Assembly (NCBI RefSeq): GCF_030066895.1
Contig: NZ_JASJAV010000010.1
Location: 62,001-126,000, forward strand
From: Breoghania sp.
GTDB lineage: Bacteria > Pseudomonadota > Alphaproteobacteria > Rhizobiales > Stappiaceae
Length of the DNA stretch: 64,000 nt
Direction: 5' to 3'
In this document: piece by piece, positions 54,889 to 64,000 of the stretch
How the letters are laid out: every line of letters starts with the position of its first letter
Numbering within the stretch: the first letter of the stretch is position 1
Made by a program: the position numbers and the translations under genes
The notes under the pieces: generated by a model
Seen by the model: the letters and a program-made list of their open reading frames with translations, nothing else
Database searches by the model: none
What the model was told of the DNA's origin: nothing

Positions 54889-55034
54889 AAGCCATCCTGT
54901 GGGTTCGCGCTCGTCAATAGTCGCGATGCATCCCCGTCTTTGCTAAAGTGCGCGCCTCAGTGCGAAGGCCTGCCGTCGCCTGCATGCTCACTGCGCCGCA
55001 ATCCTGTTTTGCCGCGCCTGTTCTGAGACCAGAT

Positions 55035-55530
55035 ATGCCGCATTTTCTGCGTACAATTCGCTTCGATGCCCCCGACACGCATGTTTTCGAGCGAGCGGCG
55101 GAGCCGGTCGAATGGGCGGTGTCCGGCGGATTCGCCTTTTGCGAGCTGGAGCCGGAGGAGATCACGGGCAAGCACCGACAGGCCTTCGCCAACGGGTTCC
55201 TCTCGCTTGAAAGTTTCGGTCGGGCCTCGCTGGTGAGCGTGGCGGAGATCGGCGAGAGCGAGATGCAGGGACTGGTGGAGTCCCTGGCGATGCATTTCGT
55301 GACCATGTACGGCGCCCCCGACATGGCCGCCGCCCTGCCTGTCGCGTGCGGCGAAATAGCCTTTGCCGGAGATTTGGCGCAAGGCCAGCCTGTCGGCATT
55401 CTGCTGGCGGTGGCGCGCGCACGACGAGACCGGCGGTATTCGCGAGAAATTCCGATTGGTGACGCAACCCGCCGTCAAGGACGGCGTGCATGCGCGGATC
55501 TGGGATGTGGTGGAAGAAGGCGATGCCTGA
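55035..55530 (+). pseudogene. DUF6505-like protein, C-terminal frameshift
   Basis: MPHFLRTIRFDAPDTHVFERAAEPVEWAVSGGFAF... frameshift near 55420 then HDETGGIREKFRLVTQPAVKDGVHARIWDVVEEG. Confidence 0.65.
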
Positions 55531-56513
55531 TTTCTGGAAATCGGCGGACGCACATCTGACAGAGCGTACCGAAAACGGGTGGCTCGCGGTCACCGACGAC
55601 TATCTGCGCGCCTATTACACGCGGCCCGAGCTTCACCCCGTCGAAGGCTTCTGCGCGGGCGAACACACGCTTTTCGAAAAGCTGATGGCCGCCCCGCGCG
55701 TCGAGGTGGACGCCTCCGAGATCGAGGCCATCATCGATGAGGACGCCGCCGACAGCTATCGTTTCATGTGGAAGGGGCCTATGCGGCGCTTTTCACGCGC
55801 GAGGCTCCGGCCCTGCCGTCCATGATCTAGGACCAGATGGTCCACCTCATCACGCACAACATCCTGGCTGAGGCGAGTGATCCGATGCGGGTTCGCGCGG
55901 GCGAGTTGCTCTTTCGTGAACAGACCGTCTCCACCGAAAACGGCCGGTTGATGCTGGCCGACAGCGAAGTGGTGGAGATACGGGCCCATGCGCAGGGTGC
56001 GGAAGGGGGCGGCACGCTGCTCGGCGCATCGGGGCTGGCAGCACTCGGCCTGCCGTTGCAGGATGTGTCGCTCGACATGCTGGATGACGACAACAAGGAT
56101 CTTTACTGGGAGCGCTCCGACCGTTTCGACACGGCCGTCGATTTCCGCTTTACCCAGCTCGCGCTCGATGCCTTTGCCCGCGTTCTGGAGGCCTGGATCT
56201 TCCATTTCCATCGCCTTCGTGTGCGCATCCAGCCGCAGCTCTCGATCCGCGACCGGCACTGGACCTGGCATGTCGGCCTCGATGCCCAGGCAACCCGCCT
56301 CCTCAACGCCCTCTACGAGGGCCGCCGCCGGTCCCCGGCGATCTCGACCGCATCGTGGCGCTCTTCCGCCTCGATTTCGAGGATGGTGAGGCGGTGATCG
56401 AAACCATGCGCGGCAAGCCCGTCTGGCTCGGCCTCGCAATGACGCCGGACCACCGGGCCAAGGTGAAGCCCCAGAATCTGCTGACGAACCTGCCCCTGAA
56501 GCAGAAGGCCTGA
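55523..56513 (+). pseudogene. DUF6352-like protein, frameshifts and in-frame TAG
   Basis: MPDFWKSADAHLTERTENGWLAVTDDYLRAYYTRPELHPVEGFCAGEHTLFEKLM...PALPSMI*DQMVHLITHNILAEASDPMRVRAGELLFREQ...; TAG 55828-55830. Confidence 0.7.
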
Positions 56514-56560
56514 AGGGCGTTCCGCGGGAGGTTCGTCTCCGCTCCCACTCCCACCGTCGT

Positions 56561-56648
56561 CATCCCCCGGCGAAGTCCGGGGGGCAACACGCTCCGCATG
56601 CGCCGCAGCCTGCTGGATTGCCCGAACTTCGCCGGGCAATGACGATGG
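56561..56648. repeat. Repeat family B, copy 2
   Basis: CGTCATCCCCCGGCGAAGTCCGGGG...CTGGATTGCCCGAACTTCGCCGGGCAATGACGATGG. Confidence 0.85.
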
Positions 56649-56750
56649 AGAGGGAGGCTTTTTGAGCGGGGTTTGGGGGTGAAGGCGCGCGGTGGTCGCG
56701 ATTTTCAGTCCGTCCCTGACGGATATCTCTGCGAGCTCCCGCACGCACCA

Positions 56751-56845
56751 TCGTCATCCCCCGGCGAAGTTCGGGGGATCCAGCACGCCCCGCATGCTCT
56801 GGCCACCCGTTGGATTGCCCGGATTGCGCTGGGTAATGACGACGG
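56751..56845. repeat. Repeat family B, copy 3
   Basis: CGTCATCCCCCGGCGAAGTTCGGGGGATCCAGC...TTGGATTGCCCGGATTGCGCTGGGTAATGACGACGG. Confidence 0.85.
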
Positions 56846-57060
56846 AGAGGAACTCGAGAAAACCGACGCCATCACGCCCGGTTCTGCCTTTCCCCGATAG
56901 CTCGATTACGCGCGTAGTCGGGCGGATTTTTGTGGTCTGCTTCTTGCAGTTCAATGACACCAACAACGCCAAGCGCGAGGCGATGCCTACATGTTGCGCG
57001 GGGGACGGGACGTCTGAGCCGAAAATTGCCTTCCGATAAGGCAAGCACAGGATCATCGAT

Positions 57061-57264
57061 ATGCTCGTCCTCGCGCTCTCGGTCTGCCTCGCGCAATCGC
57101 CCGAGATCTGCAAGCAGGTCAACCTGACCTATCTCGCCCAAAACGCCACGCTCATGCAGTGCATGCGTTACGGCCAGCCTGAAATCGCCAAATGGCATCT
57201 GAGCCATCCCGATTGGCAAGTGAAGAAATGGCGCTGCGTCCCTGCCGACAAGCTGGGAAAGTAG
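57061..57264 (+). CDS. Small Cys-containing protein, paralogue 1
   Basis: MLVLALSVCLAQSPEICKQVNLTYLAQNATLMQCMRYGQPEIAKWHLSHPDWQVKKWRCVPADKLGK. Confidence 0.6.
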   Translation: MLVLALSVCLAQSPEICKQVNLTYLAQNATLMQCMRYGQPEIAKWHLSHPDWQVKKWRCVPADKLGK

Positions 57265-57317
57265 GCCTGAGCCGGCTCGTTCAACCCTGTTCGTTCAACC
57301 GTGTTGAAGAGGTGCCC

Positions 57318-57530
57318 ATGCTGATCCTTGCGCTGTCCGTCTGCCTCGCCCAGGAGCCCGCGACCTGCAAAGTCGTCCAGCTTCCCTTCTTTGCCGAGCA
57401 CATCCCGGCCTCCGAATGCGCGCGCTACGGAGTACCGGAGGCAAAGCGCTGGCTGGAAAAGAACCCGCAATGGAAGAGGTCAGACGGTCGGCCTGCGTCA
57501 CCTCCAATGCGCCGGAACAGGACGCCTGAG
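57318..57530 (+). pseudogene. Small Cys-containing protein, paralogue 2, frameshifted
   Basis: MLILALSVCLAQEPATCKVVQLPFFAEHIPASECARYGVPEAKRWLEKNPQWK(fs)VRRSACVTSNAPEQDA; aligns with paralogue 1 after correcting one frame. Confidence 0.6.
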
Positions 57531-57552
57531 ACATTTCAGGATCCAGGTTGTG

Positions 57553-57684
57553 CGGCCCATCCTTCGTGATAGCCTGCGGCCTCCTCAGGATGACGTTGTG
57601 CATGGTGCGCGCTTCTTTGAAGCCGACAACACGATAACGTCATCCTGAGGAACGCTCGCAAGAGCGCGTCTCGAAGGATGGGCG
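57553..57684. repeat. Palindromic intergenic repeat family A, copy 5
   Basis: GCCCATCCTTCGTGA...CTCCTCAGGATGACG...AACGTCATCCTGAGGA...TCTCGAAGGATGGGC. Confidence 0.85.
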
Positions 57685-57896
57685 ACACGACGGAGCTGTG
57701 CCAAGACTCGCGACACCGCTTTCCTTGACGGGAACACGGATCCTCCGCGATTCCGTCGTTCCGCTCCTTTTCCTCAGATTAGTCTCCGGCGGCACCTTGC
57801 CGCCGTCTGCTCATTGCGACTTCCCTTTATCTTTCGTCCCCTATAAAGGTTGGCGCCGGGTTGCCTCGCGGCTGGGGAGGCCGGATTGGGGCGTGC

Positions 57897-58781
57897 ATGA
57901 GCGATTTTCGGGATAACGGTCGTGGGATCGCGGCGATGCTGGTGGCATCGGCGGGCTTCATTCTCAACGATTCCATGGTCAAATTCGTTTCCCAGGAATT
58001 GCCGCTTGGCCAGATCGTCTTTATGCGCGGGCTTTTCGCCTGCGTCCTGATCGGCACCGTCGCCTGGGTGATCGGCGCGCTTTCGCGTCCCGGCGTTCTG
58101 CTCCATCCCGCCGTCCTGCTGCGCGCCACCTCCGAAACCTTTGCCTCGGTCTTCTATCTGGCAGCGCTCGCACACCTGCCGATTGCCAACGCCACTGCCA
58201 TCCTGCAGGCGCTGCCGCTGATGATCGTCGCGGCTTCCGCGCTGTTTCTGGGCGAGCATGTGGGCTGGCGACGCTGGGGCGCGGTGCTGGTGGGTTTTTG
58301 CGGCGTGCTGCTGATCGTGCGGCCGGGCTTTGCGGGTTTCGCCATCTGGTCCCTGTCGGCCATCGTCGGCGTCACCTGTATGTCGGCGCGCGATCTGGTC
58401 ACCCGCGCGATCCCGGCGGAGGTGAAAACCTTCGCCGCCGCCTTCGCCAGCGTGTTGATGACCACCTTCCTGCTTGGCCCCGCTATGGCGCCTTTTGAAG
58501 AATGGGTCGTGCCGACGCCCGGGCTTCTGGCGCTGCTTGCCGGTGCGGCCGTGTTCATGATGGTGGGGTTCGTCTTCATCATCATCGCGGTCAGAACCGG
58601 CGACATGGTGGTCGTCGCCCCGTTCCGCTATTCCATCGTGATCTGGGCGATCTGCATCGGGTATCTCGTCTGGGGCGATGTTCCCGACTGGCCGACACTC
58701 ATCGGCATCGCCATTCTGATCTCGACCGGCATCTACGCCTTCCTGCGCGAACGCGCGCTTGCCGCACGCGGCGCATCCTGA
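57897..58781 (+). CDS. EamA/DMT-family transporter
   Basis: ASAGFILNDSMVKFVSQELPLGQIVFMRGLFACVLIG...; about 10 TM segments, intact. Confidence 0.85.
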   Translation: MSDFRDNGRGIAAMLVASAGFILNDSMVKFVSQELPLGQIVFMRGLFACVLIGTVAWVIGALSRPGVLLHPAVLLRATSETFASVFYLAALAHLPIANATAILQALPLMIVAASALFLGEHVGWRRWGAVLVGFCGVLLIVRPGFAGFAIWSLSAIVGVTCMSARDLVTRAIPAEVKTFAAAFASVLMTTFLLGPAMAPFEEWVVPTPGLLALLAGAAVFMMVGFVFIIIAVRTGDMVVVAPFRYSIVIWAICIGYLVWGDVPDWPTLIGIAILISTGIYAFLRERALAARGAS

Positions 58782-58799
58782 GAAAGGGGCAGGGCCTCC

Positions 58800-60495
58800 T
58801 CAGGCCGCGCGTAGCGTGGTCAGGAAACGGTCCAGTTCTTTGGTCAGAAGGTTCGACTGGGCACCGATGCTTTCAACCGTCGCGCGCACCTGTTCAGCAG
58901 ACGCGCTTGAATCGGTCGTGCCCTGGCTGACGCCCGTGATGTTGGACGAGATATCGGAAGAGCCGTCGGCCACCTCGCTGGCGTTGCGTGCGATCTTCGC
59001 CGTCACCGCGTTCTGCTCTTCCACCGCTGAGGCAATTGCGGCGATCTGCTCGTCGATGGAGGAGATTGCCTTCACCACGCCGATGATGGCCTCCGCCGTC
59101 AGATTCGAGCCGGCCTGCATCTGCTGGATATGATTGCCGATATCTTCCGTCGCCTTGCCTGTCTGGGAGGCGAGGTCCTTGACCTCGGACGCGACGACCG
59201 CGAAGCCCTTGCCCGCTTCGCCGGCCCGCGCGGCCTCGATGGTGGCGTTCAGCGCGAGGAGGTTCGTCTGGTCGGCGATGTCGGAAATGAGCTTGATGAC
59301 CTCGTCGATCTTTGCGGCGGAGGCTGACAGCCCCTCGACTGTTTCGTTGGAGGTGCGGGCCTGTTTGGTGGATTCGGCGGAAAGCGACAGCGCCTTGGCG
59401 ACCTGACGGCTGATCTCCTCGATCGAGGCGGCCAGCTCCTCGGCCGCGGAGGCGCGCTCGCGGGTCTGCGTGGCGTTTTCCGCCATGCCCTTGGCGACGG
59501 CTGACAGTTCCTCCACCGCGGAGGAAAGCTGCATCGCGATCTCCTTGACCGTCTGCTCCAGTTCGTCGGCCAGCCGCATCATCGCGTCGCGCTTTTCCTG
59601 CTCGACGCGGGCCTCTTCCTCCGCAGCTTGCTTGCGCAGGCGCTCCACCTCGATCATGTTGGTCTTGAAGGTCTCGAATGCCTGCGCCACGCGGCCGACC
59701 TCGTCCTGACTGGAAACGTTGACGGTGACCGACGTGTCGCCGCGCGCCAGCTCATCGGAGACCGCGATCAACGGACGCGAAATGCCGCGCTTGGCGAAAA
59801 AGAGGGCAAGCGAAACGCTCAGCACGATGGAGAGAGCGGAGATGACGACGAGTTGCCAGAAGACGGAAGTTTCGTGGTCTTCGGCGTTCAGCGTGGCGTT
59901 CTTGGTGAATTGCTGAATGGAGACCAGCACCTCGATCAGGCGTTTGTCCAGCGCCTTTTCTTCCGCCTCGATCTGAACGGCGAGGTCTTCGGCTTCCTGC
60001 TGACGGCCTTCTTCGATCAGTCTGGTGATCTCCTCGACATGCTCGTCGAAGACCTTGTGGCTTGCTTCGATCTCCTTGAGCTGACCGAGCACTTGGCTGA
60101 AGGCGTTGCGAGCCTCCTCTGTGTCGGCCGCCTGCAGCCCCTTCTGCGCGATTTCGTGCCCTGCCGCGATGCCGTATCCACTTTCTTCGCAAGCTGCGAG
60201 AAGGACGCCTGGGCCTGCCGGAAATGCTCATCGGAATTCGGCGTTTCGATATGACCGAGACGCAGCATTCACTCCAGGAGAATGGCCTGCTCCAGCTGGC
60301 CGACGGTCACTTCGTTGACCGTCTGGGTAGGGGAATGTCGTTTTCCGCGATATGTTCGATCTCACCGCCGATCCGGGACATCTGAAAGACCTCGACCGTG
60401 GCCACGATGATGGTGAAGACGGTCACGACCTCCACGATCATCAGGATCTTGGTGGAGACCGACTTCACGGCAAATCCGGAGAGAAGACTGCTCAT
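58800..60495 (-). pseudogene. Methyl-accepting chemotaxis protein, 5' frameshifts and in-frame TGA
   Basis: Signalling domain ...[51 protein letters not shown]... open; N-terminal sensor broken, TGA 60269-60271 in QAILLE*MLRLGHIE. Confidence 0.85.
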
Positions 60496-60599
60496 CAAAA
60501 CCTCGCGACCGGCTTGAAATCGAAACGAAAGCGTGTGGGACAGTGCTCGCGCATCGACCGGCGTCCGTCAGGAGACGTCAGGATCTGGTCGAGAAGCTC

Positions 60600-60750
60600 T
60601 TAAAATTCTGACGTAAGGATAAAGAAGATAAAAATATAGCAATTAAGGTAGTGTAAAATAGACGGTTGACTTTTATTTTGTAAAATACTGATATATATAA
60701 ATAAAAATAAAGCCATATATATTCATTTTATATAAAATACATATTAAATG
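60600..60750. other. AT-rich intergenic island
   Basis: About 150 bp dominated by A/T (for example gatatatataaataaaaataaagccatatatattcattttatataaaatacatattaaatg) in a high-GC context. Confidence 0.85.
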
Positions 60751-60790
60751 AAAGCCTGGCTTCCTGCTTTCGGAATGCTGTTTCTCAGGC

Positions 60791-62871
60791 TTAGTTGCGC
60801 TTCAGGAAATTGTCGACCGTCAGCCCGGCCTTGTCTGCTTCGAGATAATCGGCGGTGGTGCATAGTTGCGGGCGCTCGCCGGACCGCAGGGGGGCTGTCC
60901 GGCATGCTCCACTGCGCGCTTACACGGCAATCGTCACACATGCGGATCAGCTTCATCTGGTCGGCGTTGCGATATATCCAGTGATTGCCCGAGAGCTTCT
61001 CGGCGATCCGGTTGATGGTAGATTGCGTGCCAAAGGGCTTGCCGCAGGAAATGCAGAGCGCCGATTCCTCCTCGTTGAGGGTGCGCGGGCTCATCGCCTC
61101 CGCCCGCCCGTCATAGCGCGGCTCCAGCGTGATGATCTTTTCCGGGCAGGTATCGGCGCATAGCTCGCATTGAACGCAGGAGCTCTCGGTAAACCGCAGT
61201 TGCGGGCGATCGGGATTGTCGGAAAGGGCGCCCGTCGGACAGGCGGAAACGCAGGAGAGGCACAGGGTGCAGCCATCCGTATCGACGACGACCTGTCCGT
61301 AAGGCGCGCCGGAGGGCAGGGCGATGACATCCGCCGGATCGCTCCCGGTTTCGCGCAACTGGCCGAGCACCGCATGCGCCATGTCGCGCTTTCCGGAAAT
61401 GGTGGCAAGCCGCCGGGGCTTTGCGCCGGGCCGGGCGGGCAGACCGTAGAGCATCTCCTCCATCGCATCCGGATCTACGATCTCCAGCACATGCAGACGG
61501 CCGATCGCCTCGTGACCGAAACCGGCCAGCAGTGCCTCAGCCAGTTCGATCTGGGCATCGAGCGGGGGGCGTTCCTCCGCCTTGTGCGGATTGGCGAGCC
61601 AGACGATGTGCTCCGCGCCGTTCAGGATCGCCGCCAGGGTCGTCTCGTGCCCGGTCTGGAAGATCGAATGCAGCCCGAGCGGCAGGACGTTCGCAGGCAA
61701 TCCGCGCCCGAACCGCGCGGCGGTGGCGATCAGATCCGCGCCGTGGGTCTCGTCATGCAGCAGTAGAACCGGGTGGGAGCCGTCCGCCTCGCCGTAGATC
61801 GTGACGAGCGTCTGGGTGCGCTGGGCGAAATCGGCCCGGCGCGGATAGGCATAGGAAACGGCTCCGGTCGGGCAGGAGGCCGCGCAGGATTCGCAGCCCG
61901 CGCAGATGCCGTGATCGTAGGCGACCGCGTCGCCCGCATCGCTCACCGCGCCCGCAGGACAGCGGCCGGAGCGCGAATGGGCGCAGATATTGGCGTCGTA
62001 GCTGACATAAAGCGGCTTCTCGAACGTGCCAACCATTTCCTAGGCTTCAAGCAGAATGCGGGTGACAGCGGTCGGGTCCTTCGGATCTGCGCGGAAACAG
62101 CCTTCGCGCTTTTCCCAACCTGTCAGGGGCGGCGTGCCGCTCGAGATATCGACCACGATCGCACAGTCCGATTTCGCCCCGTCGCGCGCCATTGCAAACT
62201 GCTGTTCGGCCCGCGAGGGCGGCAGGATCGGCGCGTAAGCATCGACGCTTACGCTGAATGCGCCGAGCGAACTGGACAGCGCGCGGATTTGGTCGGAATA
62301 GATCGCAACGTCCATCATCGACGGCAGGACGATGTCTGAGGTCTCGCTCAACAGAAGCGTGACGGAGAGTCGGGCATTGAGCATGCGCGCGGCATCAAGT
62401 GCCTGCTGGCCTGCGCCGTAGACGAGGCACAAGCCGGAACTCTCGATGGTTTTCAGCCCCGTCGGCTCCGCTTCGATCGTCGCTTCCTCGATCAGGGCGC
62501 GGATCTTGGCGTGCGGATCCTGATTGCGGGCAGTCCGGCCCGCGCGCTCGCGGGTGTTGAAGAAGGAAACCCGGTTTTCGGCGCCTGTATCTTGCGCGAT
62601 TTCACGAAACAGCGGCGCTTCCTGCGTGCAGGCGACAAGAAGCGGCGCGCCGCCGCGGCAAGCGCCTTCTCGTAGGTCCCGATGCCTGCCCGGCATAGAT
62701 GGCGGTGGATTGTCGGTGCGCCGTTTTCGTCCGCACTGGAGGCTAGTCGTTGGCCGTCCAGCGCCATTGTTCCTTCGCAGTTGCAGATCAGGATTTCGCG
62801 ATCGCGAATTTTCACGAGAACTTCTTCAACGGGCGCATCAAGCTCGATGGTTGAAGATGTTTTGCGCGCAT
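60791..62871 (-). pseudogene. Formate-dehydrogenase-associated 4Fe-4S binding protein, frameshifts and in-frame TAG
   Basis: ILICNCEGTMALDGQRLA...; LLEA*EMVGTFEKPLYVSYDANICAHSRSG...CAGCESCAASCPTGAVSYAYP...CTLCLSCVSACPTGALSDNP...CVQCELCADTCPEKIITLEPR...; TAG 62040-62042. Confidence 0.85.
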
Positions 62872-62967
62872 TCAACCATTATTTGCCGTATCATCCGTTC
62901 TAACTGGATGAACCCGCATTGCCAGTTATTTCACAAATATAAGTATTATCTGCAATCAGGTGAGACG

Positions 62968-63567
62968 ATGACGGAACACATGGACGAGGACGGCGTGAAG
63001 GCGGAGGTTTCCATTCCCGTCGGCGCTGTCGTGGAGTGCAGGCGCGTCGATCACCCGTGGGCGGACTGGTCGTGGTGCCCGGTCGCCGCCGTCATCGATC
63101 CTCCGAAGATGGACGACTGGCACACCATGGTGAGTGAGGGCGATGTCACCCGCTTTCATGCCGGAACGAAGATGGTGACGCTGCACCGCAAGCTGGTGGA
63201 ATCCTACCGTATCAACCTGGCGCTGGAGACGCCGAGCCTTTGGATCATGCTGGATGCCGTCGAGCCCGGCGAGGCCCAACCCTGGAAACTCTCCGCCATC
63301 ACCGCCTGTCCCTATGACGCACAGGATCTGGCCGACAGCGGCGAGGGCATTCTGGAACAGGTTCCGACGCCGGAGGATCTGGTCGCCGTGCTGGTCGAGC
63401 TCGTCCGCGCCCACCCGCTGCCGGAAGAATTCAGAAAGTGGCGGCGCGACGAGGTGAAGGTGGAGGAACTAAAATTCGGCAAGGAGCCGATCTTCGCTAA
63501 GCGACCCGGCACGCCGCCCTCCGCAGGCGAGGCGCGCGGGGAGGGCGACGAGGGCTGCAAGGGCTGA
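62968..63567 (+). CDS. DUF3305 family protein
   Basis: SIPVGAVVECRRVDHPWADWSWCPVAAVIDPP...LHRKLVESYRINLALETPSLWIML... Confidence 0.8.
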   Translation: MTEHMDEDGVKAEVSIPVGAVVECRRVDHPWADWSWCPVAAVIDPPKMDDWHTMVSEGDVTRFHAGTKMVTLHRKLVESYRINLALETPSLWIMLDAVEPGEAQPWKLSAITACPYDAQDLADSGEGILEQVPTPEDLVAVLVELVRAHPLPEEFRKWRRDEVKVEELKFGKEPIFAKRPGTPPSAGEARGEGDEGCKG

Positions 63568-64000
63568 GGAGCGTTTCCTTTCCCGCTGGGCCCGGCGCAA
63601 GAACGCGGCCGCGGGCGGGATCGAACAGGACGACGAACCGCTTGCCGAGGTGGAGGTCCCGGACGTCGTCGCCGAGGCCTTGGGCGATGCAGAATCGGTT
63701 GCGGACGAGGAGGCGGAGGCCAACCGGCTGGCCGCGGAGGCGGTGGATCTGGAGACCGTCGGCCCGCAGACGGACATGAGAGTTTTTATGAAAAGGGGCG
63801 TGCCGTTGGTTCTGAAGGCGGCGGCCTTGCGCAAATTGTGGAGTTCCGACCCGGTCTTTGCCTATCTTGATGGGCTGAACGACTAAGACACAGATTTCAC
63901 CGGAAAGGTGGAGGCTGGAAAGGCCGTCGTGACCCGTTGGCAGATCGGCAAGGAGTTCGCGGAGTCCGGGAAGGGGAAGCCCGAGAACGCGGAGATGGAA
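63563..64000 (+). pseudogene. DUF3306 family protein, in-frame TAA, runs off window
   Basis: EERFLSRWARRKNAAAGGIEQDDEPLAE...LRKLWSSDPVFAYLDGLND*DTDFTGKVEAG; TAA 63884-63886, where Tyr is expected. Confidence 0.75.

Noticed and set aside
60631-60642. Half-match (AATATAGCAATT) to the mntH/mntR palindrome in the AT-rich island
   Set aside because: Only one half-site is present, in very AT-rich sequence, so chance is likely.
1618-62042. Global reassignment of TAG to Gln
   Set aside because: Several intact genes end at TAG with no sensible extension. Expected residues at the in-frame TAGs include Trp and others besides Gln, and neighbouring frameshifts and Fe-S ligand losses point to decay. Kept only as an open question about suppression.
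1-64000. CRISPR arrays, prophage, integrases, insertion-sequence transposases, rRNA and tRNA genes
   Set aside because: No regularly spaced direct repeats, phage structural or transposase proteins, or cloverleaf-like sequences were recognised. A tRNA/rRNA model search would be needed for certainty.
1-64000. Dismissing all disruptions as sequencing error
   Set aside because: Some indels are in short homopolymers and could be errors. However the substitution stops, Walker A and Fe-S residue losses, truncations, a 15-bp duplication and clean core genes are hard to explain that way. Read-level checking is still required.

Overview
The window is high-GC alphaproteobacterial chromosome, probably Hyphomicrobiales (inferred from gene content only). 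It holds about 55 recognisable genes and at least four families of dispersed palindromic intergenic repeats. The dominant signal is extensive but selective gene decay. Purine genes (purQ, purS, purC, purB), rpe, btaA/btaB, mntH, mntR, mrp, a PiT phosphate transporter and several regulators read through cleanly. About 25 other genes carry in-frame stops, small indels, truncations or losses of catalytic residues. Decay is concentrated in one pathway: formate dehydrogenase (fdhA, fdhB, fdhC, the Tat-signal subunit and the Fe-S accessory protein) together with molybdenum cofactor genes (moeA, mobA, mobB) and a MoaD-like protein. Of about 21 in-frame stops I located, 13 are TAG, several at positions where Gln or Trp is expected. 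I read this mainly as pseudogenisation but flag amber readthrough as a testable alternative. I found no CRISPR array, prophage, rRNA or tRNA. All calls are from reading the translated sequence; no database search was run.
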